In this document: in pieces, positions 27,501 through 39,500 of the stretch | How positions within the stretch are numbered: position 1 is the first letter of the stretch | How the letters are laid out: each line of letters begins with the position of its first letter | From: Tribonema minus | Taxonomy: Eukaryota > Sar > Xanthophyceae > Tribonematales > Tribonemataceae | DNA length: 64,000 nucleotides | Assembly: GCA_017506865.1 (NCBI GenBank) | Contig: JAFCMP010000042.1 | Coordinates: forward strand, 62,001 to 126,000 | Direction of reading: 5' to 3' | The notes under the pieces: model-generated | The model's database searches: none | What the model was told of the DNA's origin: nothing | The model's input: the letters and a program-made list of their open reading frames with translations, nothing else | Made by a program: the position numbers and the translations under genes

Positions 27501-30500
27501 GTGGGGTGGCGACGGCGCGGCCTGCCAGCCGTGCGCAGATGGCACTGTGGCTGATGAGGACCGCACCGCATGCAACAGTACGTCCACAACCAGGATGATA
27601 GTAGGGGTTAGAGTGAGGGTCAGCGTCACGTAGGGCTCAGGTTTGACTTCCAAAGATGAAGTTAGCGCAGACGGCACTGCCGCCGATGAGGACCGCACAG
27701 CCAGTACGTCCACAACTAGCGTTACTGCTAGCATTAGGGGTAGGCCTGTCTAGGGCTTAAGTTGACCTCGGTAACAGCTTGTAGAGTTGGGTTGGGGTTA
27801 GGGTCAGGGTTATCATGGGGCGGCAATGGCGCCGCCTGCCAGGCGTGCGCGAATGGGGCTGTGGCCAACGAGGACCGCACTGCGGGTAACAGCACGTCCA
27901 CAACTAGCGTTACTACTAGCATTAGGGTTAGGCCTGTGTAGGGTTTGGGTTAGGATCAGCATTAGGTTGTGAAATCTTGGGTTAGGTTAAGATTCTCGTG
28001 GGGCGGCAACGGCGCGGCCTGCCAGCCGTGCGCGGATGGCACTGTGGCCGACGAGGACCGCACCGCATGCAACAGTACATCCACAACTAGAGTTACTGCT
28101 AGCATTAGGGTTAGGCCTGTCTAGGGCTTAAGTTGACCTCGGTAATACTTCTAGCTTGTAGAGTTGGGTTGAGGTTAGGGTGAAGGTGCTCGTGGGGCGG
28201 CGACGGCGCGGCCTGCCAAGCGTGCGCGGATGGGACTGTGAATGATGAGGACCGCACAGCATACAATAGTATGTCCACAACTGGGTTACTAGGGCTAGGG
28301 TCAGTGTGAGGATTAGCATCAAGTAGGGCTTGGGTTACGATTGCGCATCTCGGGATAAGCTAAGGAAGGCACCGCCACTGATGAGGACCACAGCATGCAA
28401 CAGTACGTCCACATCTAGGGCACAGCTAGGGTTAGAGTGAGGGTCAGCGCCAAGTAGGGCTCAAATTTGAAGTTGAAATTGGTGGGGACGGCACTGCAAC
28501 TGATGAGGACCGCATCGCGTGCAATAGGACATCCACAACTCGGCTTATGGCTAGCATGAAGGTTATGCCTGACTACATCACGCGTCAATGCACCTCTTGC
28601 AGTGCATGCGCCCATAGTCTAAGCGTGCAAGAAGTCCGGTCTCAATCCTCGCCTCGCAACTCCAGCTTTGAACCGCATTTCAAGCCAACGCCACAGCTGC
28701 CTGTGGATACACAACAAACCAACAACGTATGTTTGTACAAGCCAATACCGTATGTAAGCATATACCGTATGTATGGTCCACTGCCCCGCTCCAACCTGAC
28801 AGTCTGCAAGCCGGGGTACGGCGGCAGGGACTGCGCGCTGTGCCCTAAGGGTATGTATTCAGCCGGCGGCAAGCGCAGCTGCTGCGGCGGCGGGGGCCCC
28901 AAATGCGACATCTGCCCTGACAGCTTTGTTGCGCTTGCCGAGGGATCCAGCATCTGCACGGGTGAGCACACGTGCTGCAGCACTAGATCTGTACTCCGCA
29001 TGTGTTCACGCGGCTTCAGCCTGTGTGTCAAGGTGATGCTTCGCTAGTCCCCATGTTGATCATAATTCCAATTCTCTGTTAAGCCCGTGCTGGTCATAAC
29101 AAAGTCAGTGCTCTGCGAATTCCCGTGCTGAATATATGGGTATTCAGTAGGCGGAGCAGCGCTGCTCAGTGCGCGGGCGGCAGTGCGCAGGCCCAGTTTC
29201 ACATTTTGCCCCGGGGCGCTGCAACGCCTTGGCGGAGCGCTGCCGCACCTGTGTCTGAGCACTGCGGACAGCTGTCGCATCGTCTGCCGCTGCCGCATGC
29301 GTCACCTTTTCCTGAGTGCCACCGCCCTATCGCCTGAGCGTTGTCACTTTTTGCCGAGCGCTGCCACCCTGTCGCCTGAGCGTTGCCATACTTTGTTGAG
29401 CGCTGCCACCATATTGCCTGAGCGTTGCCACGCTTTGCTGAGCGTTACCACCCTATCGCCTTAGCGTTGCCACACTTTGCTGAGCGCTGCACCCTATCGC
29501 CTGAGCGTTGCCACACTTTACTGAGTGCTGCCACCCTATTGCCTGAGTGCTGCCACGAAGCAACTGCAGTCAGGCCGCTGCAACCTCTCATTCTGACCAG
29601 CGGCTCTTCTGCAGAGGTGACGACTGCTGTGCAGCTGTGAGGGCGGCCCTGCAGAAGCGTCTCCGCTGACTTGTTGTGCGTGTACTGACGTTGCTAGTGT
29701 TGCCGTGTGTGCTGTTGGTGCTGCTTGCTTCTGCAGCATGCGGGCGTGGAGAGGTGGCCAACGCTGCACGCGACCAATGCAGTGAGTGCCAGTAAAACAA
29801 GTAGGCATTTATTGTGTGCGCCGCATTGGTGGCTGCAGTTCACAGCAGTCCACAAAAGCGATGACGGTCCACACTTGCACTCTCCGAGTGCTGTGTTGCC
29901 TTTGCAACCATTGCAAGGGATTGAGGATGTACTCACGAGTCCTTGGATGTCTCCAGTTCTTGATCCCTCTGTTTTTAAGCATTTGAGAGGTCTCTGGGTC
30001 TCAACAGACCATGAGCTCAATGGCCCTTCCATGCGGCAACAGCTGGAGTCACTCTGCATGTCTTGGTGCTCCTCTTGGCGTGCAGATTGCGCAAGGCTCC
30101 GCAAGTAGAGGCTATGCGTGTAAGCAGTGCTCAGTGCATCAATGTGCTTGGCAACAGATAAGCTGGAACTTCAAGTTGAAGACGGCGCTCCCCCCTTCCC
30201 ATCTTCACCAGCTTCAGTGACCTTCTCCAGAAGTGACGCGCCGCCCCTGGTCTACTCAGAACCATTCACGCGGCGCGTTCCCGTTGTCCCGTCATGATTT
30301 CGCATGACGCGTGCGTGGCTTTGCATGAGCCACCACGGGCGGCACGCACATGCCACGCGCAAGGCTTTGCGAGAAGCAGGATCGGCACGTCACTGCACCA
30401 AGCTGTTGAAGTTGTAATCATGAATGATCGAAAGCACTGTCCAGATCCTTCTTCACATGCAACTGGCGCATCACCCCCGGTCCCACCCCCGCCTTCGTGT

Positions 30501-33500
30501 CCCTGCACCTACTTCCAGAAGCGAAATCACTGGTCCAGCAGGTGCTTGATCCAACGCAGACTAACTCATCATCTCCGCGCACCCAACTTCAACTCTCTGC
30601 GCAGTCTGCGCGCCTGGCTACGCGTACCAGGGCGGCGCGTGCAAGCAGTGCTCAGCGGACCAGTACAGCCTCGGCGGGCCCAAGACTGAGCAGTGCCACG
30701 CGTGCCCCGCCAGCACGGAGTCTAATCCGGAGCGCACCGAGTGCAACGGTGAGCAGTACATAGATGCGTTCTTGAGGTGATGCAGCAGCGCGGTAGTAGC
30801 GACCGAGCGTGGAACATGATGTTGCTGCTGCCTAGCTGTAACTCTCACTCTAACCTTGACCCTAACCCCAACCCCTAGAGCATGACCAGGATGTTATGTG
30901 ACAGTGGGTCGAACTTTCTCGCTCATTTGCGTAACCTTACAGCGTGCTCCGTTGAGCTTGCGTCCACAGACAGTTTGCGAGCCTGGCTGTGGTGCGTAGC
31001 TCGACGTAACTCCTCAATGCTACACAACCTGCTGTTGTCCGTGTACATCACTGAAGTGCTACTACTTAGTAGATGATGCACCCCGCACAACTTGCTTCTG
31101 CCGTCACGGTTAGGCTGGCCTGGCTACGGCGGCAAGGGCCGCAGCGTCGACACAAATTCATCCATCGTGATGCGCATCATGCTTGTGTCTCTGTTGGACG
31201 ATGTCACTGAAGATGGTTCGCGAGCCCGGCTATGGCAGCCAGGGCTGCGGCGTCTTCAAGACAATCATTCATTCTGAATCATTCATCATTTGGATTCATC
31301 GCCTGAATGAAGTCATTCATTCATCGCGTCAATCCGCTTGTCCACTAGACTACCAGTGTGCAAGCCCGACTGTGGCGGCAAGGACTGCGGCGTCTCAAAA
31401 CTCATTCATTCATCATCTGGATTCATTACGTGAATGAGTTCATCCATCACGTTGACTCTCATATCCACTGCCAGCCTGCATGCCCGGCTAGAGCGGCGAG
31501 GGCTGCGGCGTCTCAAGTTCATTCAGTCATCATATGGATTCATCGCCTGAATGACTTCATGAACCCAAGCCCGGCTCCCGTTGGCGAGGGCTGCGGCGTC
31601 TTAGACTCATTCATTCATCATCTGAACTCATTGCCTTGATGAGTTACCATGTTAATCCTCCCATCCGCTTCCAGTTTGCAAGCCCAGCTACGGGGGCGAG
31701 GACTGCGGCGTCACGGCCACTTGATTCATTCATCACCTGCATTCCTCGCCTGAATGAGGTCATTCATCACGTTAACCCTCTTGTCCACTTCCAGTTTGCA
31801 AGCGCGGCCTGGCGGCGAGGGCTGTGGCATCTTAGACTTATTTCATCATCTGGATTCGTCGCCTTGATGAGTTGTCACATTAATCATCTTGTCCACTACC
31901 AGTGTGCAAGCCCGGCTACACGGGCAAGGGCTGCGGCGTCTCAAATATATTCATTCGTCAGCTGGATTCATTGCCCTGATGAATTCATTCATCACATTTA
32001 TTTCATATCCACCACCAGTCTGCAAGCCCAGCTATGGCGGCAAGGGGCTGCGGCGTCTGCCCCGACGGCCACTTCATTAATTCATCACCTCAATTCGTCG
32101 CCTTAATGAATTCATTCATCACGTTAATCCTCTTGTCCGCTGGCAATCTGCGAGCCTGGCTATGGCGGCGCGGCATCTCAGATATATTCATTCATCATCT
32201 GGACTCATCACCTCAATGAATGACCACGTCAATCCTTTTATCCACTACCAGTTTGCAAGCCTGGCTTTGGCGGCGAGGGCTGCGGCGTCTGCCCCGACGG
32301 CCACTCGTCCGACGGCGGCAAAGGAGTGCAGTGCATGCCGTGCCCCGCCGGGGCTGTCTCGCGCGTCGGCATCGCCAGCGATGGCACCGTCACGGCACCG
32401 GTGTGCACAGGTACTTGTGAAGATCATCATGAATTTCAACACAAAGACATCTATGCATTCGATAATAAATCAGATTGGATGAACCATTGTTGATTTTTGT
32501 TGTACCTTTCCATTTTCAAAAACTCTTAAGAGCGTGAAGGCTTGAGACTCGCTAACGTGTACGTTGTGAGCACACGCACTGCACGGGCATGAGAGCTGTA
32601 TGTCGCGAATGGGTGGATTGCATAGGGTCTCCGCCCCTCAAGGGAAAGTAGTTCAAGTGCGCAGGTGTCAGCAGCGACGGTCTTGGGTATGTGCTGAGTG
32701 TTGTCACCTTGCGGACAAGCATATGCCTCGGTTCCTTGCGTCCTGTTTTCTTTGTTTGTTTTTGCTTGCCGGCGCTCTTCGTTGTCTCGATCTTACGCAA
32801 AGCAAACTCAAGTGCGAGGTCAAACAGAAAATGCGTTTGGGACACATGCGCGCTTGCAGCACGAGACCTGTGCAAGTGCCCGCATGTAAATAATGTCGCA
32901 GACGCCGCAGCGCCGTGTATAGTAGTATCTCACTGCGTAACGCACTTGCTGCTCGCATGTGCTTGATAGGTCACAGAGCGCAGTGCATGTAAAGCCTCAG
33001 ATCAGCACAGCCAAGCGGGCCCCTTGTGGAGTGCTTTGATCGATGAGCTCTCGTTAAGTTCACATACTTGAAGTAGAATTTATGATGACCTGACGTGCGG
33101 CTGATCGCTGCTCGCTGTCCCTGCCCAATGCGCAGTTTGCCCCAAGGGACAGGCGCCCAACGAGGACCAGACGGAGTGCGGTGAGTGGCCATTGCAGTAA
33201 AGCGCATACTTCAAATTGCAGTACTCAGTGAAGCGCATACTTCAAATCAGTAACACGAGTATTGCGTAGGAGCGCAGCACATCGTGGCGAACGACACTAT
33301 TTGATGTTTGAAAGCTGGCCTACAGTGAGTAATGGGCTCACTGTGCATCACAGCAGGGTGGGGCATTCTGCATGGCACTCTCCACCACAGGAGCTGAGAG
33401 CCTAACCCCCCCCCCCAAGCTCCGCTCTTCCTTCCCTCTTCTGCTGAGCAACGCAATCATCACACCTCAGATGGTAGTAGTCTTCAAGAATGAATGGTGC

Positions 33501-36500
33501 ACGTCGTCACTTGACTTGGGAGCCAGATCGCGCGCAATGTGATCTTCTATCAACCCCATTCTGGGTGGCGGGCGACGACTCCAAGTCTAACCCTAGCCCT
33601 ACCCTTGCCTCTCTCTTCATTTGTTCGAGACATGCGCTTCGCTCACCGATGCTGCGTGCCCCCCGCCCCCCCCCGCCCGCCTTCCTCTTAGTGTGCGAGA
33701 CCCTGGCCACGGCCTCCAGCTCAGCGAGGGCCACGCACCCCCTGCCTACCCCCTGCTGGCGGGCAACAGCGCCACGCCCATTTCTAGCCCTATACTTGCC
33801 TCTCTTCATTCGACGGACACATGCGTTTCGCTCACTGACGCCCCCCCCCCCCCCTCCCCTGCCCCCCTGCAGTGTGCGCCCCCGGCTACGGCCTGCAGCT
33901 CAGCGAGGGCCACGCGCCCCCCGCCTACCCCCTGCTGACTGGCGACGGCGCCAACGCCGAGTGCGTGCGCTGCGCCGGCAACGCCATCTCCGCGGGCGGC
34001 CTCTCCGAGTGCCTGCAGTGCCCGGAATACTCGGAGTGCGACTCGTGCGGTCTGCTGGGTCCCGCGTACCCGGAGGTACGCTCGTGGTGGTCACGGCAGC
34101 AGGGCTCAGCGGCGGCCGGGGGGGGGTTCGGCGCTGCGGCAGGGGGGGAGGGGGGGGTTGTGCCCCCCCCGAGGGTCAGGTTCGCGTGGGCGCCCAACAA
34201 GAGCCATACGCAGTGCAACGGTGAGTGGGGCCGCCAGCACAATCACATGTTCGCACTGCTATCATGAAGCCGGTACGCAAGTCAGCATGCTCTTGTGAAT
34301 ACAAGTGCCCTTGTGCATGCCCTCACAGAGTACCGTGCATTTGCGTTATGCTGCCTTTACACGGCAGATTGTCATGGGAGCATTCAATGACCTAATGCAT
34401 GTGCCCGCCACTCTACATACTTTCACACAGTATACATGCCCTTACACACTGTCAGTATACAAACCCTCACACAGTATATGTCCCCTCACACAGTATACCT
34501 TCGCTTACACATGTATACCTGCGCAACGCTCGTACATGCACGAAACGCAGCATGCTAGCCGGGCTACGGAGGCAAGGACTGCGCGATCTGTCCCGCTGGA
34601 GCGTGGCCGCGCTACGGCACACTGCGTTCACACAGCAAGAGCACTGCATTTGCACACCATATCATGATGGGAGCACTCGTGATTTCCATGCATATGCACC
34701 TTCACATACCCTCACACAGTATACCTCCGCAACAATGCTACTGCGCGTACTGAGTGCAGTCTGCCAACCGGGCTACGGCGGCAAGGACTGTGCGATCTGC
34801 CCCGCTGGCACCTGGTCGCGCTACAGCACGGGCCAGGGCTGCCGGCCGTGCCCGGAGGGCATGATCTCCGACGAGGGCGCGCAAGAGTGCAGGGCGTGCG
34901 AGGACGAATCGCTCACCGCAGACGAGCAGCACCGCACATGCGGTAAGCATACATGAGCTTCTTTGAACTATACTTCCACTACTTGTGTATATGATTCAAG
35001 AAGTATGTGCTTCACATATAGTGTCAGGCGTGTGCGAGGACGAATCGCTCACCGCAGACGAGCAGCACCGCACTTGCGGTGAGCATACATGAACACTTCA
35101 AACTCAATGTGTTTGTGTAATGTATTGTGTTTAGCGAATCGCTCGCCGCAGACGAGCAGCACCGCACTTGCGGTGAGCAACCATGGGTTTAGATTTGTGA
35201 ACTTCACTTGCTCACCACTTTTGTATATGCAGTACTGAAGTATAGATGTAGCATGTAAAGGCAAATTGTTCACAGCGGACGAGCAGCACCGCACTTGCGG
35301 TGAGCATACATGAACACTTCAAACTCAATATGTTTGTGTAATGTATTGTGTTTAGCGAATCGCTTGCCGCAGACGAGCAGCACCGCACTTGCAGTGAGCA
35401 ACCATGGGTTTAGAGTTGTGAACTTCACTTGCTCACCACTTCTGTATATGCGGTACTGAAGTATAGATGTAGCATGTGAAGGCAAATTGTTCACAGCGGA
35501 CGAGCAGCACCGCACTTGCGGTGAGCATACATGATCACTGTAAATTTTGACATGTTTGTATAATGTTTTGTGTTTAGCGTGGAGGACGAATCGCTCACCG
35601 CGGACGAGCAGCACCGCACTTGCGGTGAGCATACATGAACACTGTAAATTTTGACATGTTTGTATAGTGTATTGTGCTTAGCGTGGAGGACGAATTGCTC
35701 ACCGCGGATGAGCAGCACCGCACATGCGGTGAGCATACATGAACACTTTAAGCATGTCTGTATAATACGTTGCGTTTGGCGTGCGAGGATGAATCGCTCA
35801 CCGCAGACGCGCAGCACCGCACTTGCGGTGAGCAAGCATGAACAGCGTTTTGAAGACCCATTTGAGCATGCTAGCATTGGTTACTTGGTCATGACCAATG
35901 CTCGCTATGCCGATCTCATGGGCGCAGTGTGCGCGCCCGGTCACGGCGGCCGCAGCTGCCAGGAGCCAACTTCAAGTTCAGCTACGTCAAGAGTAGGGTT
36001 AGGGCTAGGATTAGAAGTAGGAGTAGGGTTAGGGTGGAGGTTAGGTTAGGAAGTACTGCTTGCAATAGTATCGTATTGACCGATGCTCGCTCTGTCAATC
36101 TCGTGCGCACAGTGTGCGCGCCCGGTCACGGCGGCCGCAGCTGCAAGGAGTGCCTCGCCGCCAACTTCAAGTTCGGCTACGGCGGCAGCTTTGCGGAGTG
36201 CGAGGTGTGCCCCGACACTGCCAAGTACGGCATCGTCGTCAGGTCCAAGCACACGCACGCGGGGCTCGACGCCGCTGTGGACGTCGGCATCGGGTGCAAT
36301 GGTGAGCGCTGCCATGTAACCCTAATCCTAGCTCTAATCGCACCCCATAGCCATAGCAGAAATGGCCGTCCTGAGCCCTGGCCATTTGAACACACGCCAC
36401 TTTATCAGAGATGTACCAGGCAGCGGCTGTTGATCTGGAATTGGGTGCAATGCCGAGCGCTGCCGTGCAACTTTAGATGTGAACGTGATCTCAAACACGG

Positions 36501-39500
36501 TACGCCTTGTTTTACTCATACTAGTAACCCTCAGCCCTGACCACTTGAGCATGCAATGCCTCGTAAGAGACGTCAAGCGTCACTTCAGCGGCGAATTTGT
36601 CAGACTTGAGCACGGGAGTAAGGTCAGGGTAAGGTGAAGTTTGAAACGCACGCGTGGGGTTTGGTGCGGTGGACATCGTAGCCGCAAAGCGGGGCAGCGA
36701 GCGTGAGATTAGAGTTGAGGTTAAGGGTTGACGCATAGCATTAAGGCATAAAGGAGGGTTGACATGAGGGCTACGCCAACCTGCTGAGCACTGAGCACCA
36801 ACTTTAACCCTAACCCTACCCAACTCCTCATGCGCAAGTGCGACACGAACTGCATGCCCTGTCATTGCATCTGCAGCATGCGTCTTGAAGGAGCTAACCC
36901 GGACCGTACCTGCAACACAGAGTGATCATTGTTCGTGAGGCATTCAGGGTGCTTATTGCTGCTGAACCGCACACAAAGGGGGCCAGTCTGCAGTTGAGAT
37001 GGGGCCAGAGCTTGCAGCCAGATGATGTTTGACACTGAGCTCTGAAGTTGCAGTCATTGCACTGTAGCGGATGCGGTTTTGCCGGATTTCAGATTTGGTC
37101 TGCTGGCGGTCTCAGCGGGCCCTGCTGTGATCACCACTTTGGGTTCAAGACTGTGATTGTGTGCTTCATATTTTTGCCAACTTCAACAGGCTGCCCGGGC
37201 GATCTCAAGTACCAGGCTGGCAAGAGAACCTGTGGTGAGTTCGTCGACATGGAGTTTTGCTGTGTTTATAAGCTCTGATGCTGGCAATGACGCGCATTTC
37301 CCAATGCACCCGACTACCTCATCCATGACAGTGTTCACTTCCAGATTTCAATGATGTCTTGGCTGCTGAACAGGGTCTTGACGGTGCGGATGCTCAGCAG
37401 TCGCCACACACTCACTTCCTCAAGCCCCTCCTGCAATGCTGCCGTCAATGCGCATATCACGGCCAACTGTTCTGGTAGTCAGCTTCCAACACTGCAAGTA
37501 GGGTTAGCATTAGATTTTAGGGTTAGGGTTAGGGTTAGGTTAGGGTTAGGGTTAACACAACACGCCTGTACACACAAAACACGCTTGACTACGCGCGGCC
37601 GGCGCATCCGCATCACGCTCCACGAGTCGCCGATGGCGATTCGGCTGAGCCCTGCAATGCTGAGCACTGCCGCTGTTGCTGCAGAGTGCGACCCACTTTG
37701 TATCCTGACCCAAATCAACCCTGACCCTGACCCGAATCCTGCCCTTGCCACAGAGTGCGACCACGCCGACAGTTACAGGGACCCCAACAACCTCTGCCAG
37801 GCGTGCGGCATCAACAAGACGCGCGACCCGCAGGACGACTCGCAGTGCGGTGAGTGACCTAGACCATACCTAGGGTTTGCAGCATGCGTCAGGGAAGGGT
37901 CAGGGTTAGAGTGAGGGTTAGGTTAGGGTTAGTCTTGATACGCTGGGGCGCCTTGGTGTAGCTGAACACTGATGTGCCCATGGACAGTTCACAATGCGGG
38001 ATAGCGACTCAGGGTGTATGAGGCTCGACACATGTGCGTCTGATGTAAGGTTTGCAGCAAGCTCGTGCTGAACAAGCCGATGCGCCTCGGTGCGCCTGAG
38101 CACTGATGCGAGTCTACCCAGCTGCAGCATACTAGGGTTCAGGCATAACCCTAACGGTCATCGTGATTCATCCATTCCCATCCATTCATTTCACCACTTG
38201 ACAGTGACTCATGCGTCCCTTTGCGTGCCCCCCCCCCCCCCCCCCCCCACTCTACACTCGCAGTGTGCAAGTCCGGCTTCACGGACAACGGCGCTGGCAC
38301 ATGCGGTGAGTGCCCGTAAAGGAAGAAATGTTACGCTTGCTTGTGTACTCTTTCCTATCGTGATTTGATGCATGCACCGAAGCTTCGCCAAGTGCAGACG
38401 GTAATCGCCTGTGCGTCACTCCTGAGCTGAGTGCCTCTGCACAGGTTATGCCCTGGCGATCTGCTATTGCCCCCTCGTACTTTGACTTTGACTTGCTGCC
38501 TTGGCTCAAGCTTGTGGGTCGCCATGCGGTGTGCAACGTTGCTGAGTGGTGTGCATGGTCAATTTCAAGTGCCTGAGTTTTGACGTGCCACCCTGACTCT
38601 ACCTCTGCGGGCTTCGAAGTGTCTGCCTGGCAGAGCAGTGTGCGTCGTTGTCGACAAGTGTGTACCGGTATACTCATCCACCAAGAATGTCATGCACCGA
38701 CACAATCATAGTCCAAGCCATTCGTCATGTGCGACGTCCACGTGCAATGTTCAACATGTACACGGCTAACCAGTGTGCACTCGCCCACTATCCAACTTCA
38801 GCACTTGACTCTGACTCACTACCCTGGCTTGAGACTCTTTGTGCTGAGCATTGTGCACCAGTGCAGTGCAGGACGTCATTGGCACAGTCACATCTCAATT
38901 TCTGAAGTCTGACTCGCTACCCTGACTTGATACTCTTGTTGTGCTGAGCAGTGTGCACAAGTTCGATGCCGTACGTCATTGGCACAATCCAGCTTCAACT
39001 TCTTGACTCTGACTTGCTACGCTGACTTGGGACTCTCTTGTGCTGAGCAGTATGCACCAGGGCCAACGCGGTACATCATCGGCACGATTAAAAATCTGAA
39101 TCTGACTCGCTACCCTGACTTGAGACTCTGTTGTTTTGCTGAGCAGTGTGCACAAGCCCAACGCAGTACGTTGTCGGCACCGAGTGCAAGGACCTGCCAG
39201 ACCCGGCCAAGCAGACGGCCACATTCCAGGGCGACGCTTACTGTGAGTAATTACTCAGAAATAACTCTAACAAGAAACGCTGACTTAAATCTAGCACTGC
39301 CTCTAGCCCTGAGTTATAGCCCTAACGCCCATGTTGACCAAACAGTCAGCCACGTTCGAGAGGAACGCGTATGGTGAGCACCCCTAGCTGTTAACGCTTG
39401 TATAACTCCTAGCACTGGCTCGAGCCCCAAGGTCTAGCCCTAACGCGCTTCATGACCAAGCAGACGGCCACATTCAAGGGCGACGCTTACTGAGAGTAAC

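Noticed and set aside
31105-35840. CRISPR-like arrays
   Set aside because: Repeats are regular, but the sequence is eukaryotic, units derive from adjacent exon edges and spacers are homologous to each other.
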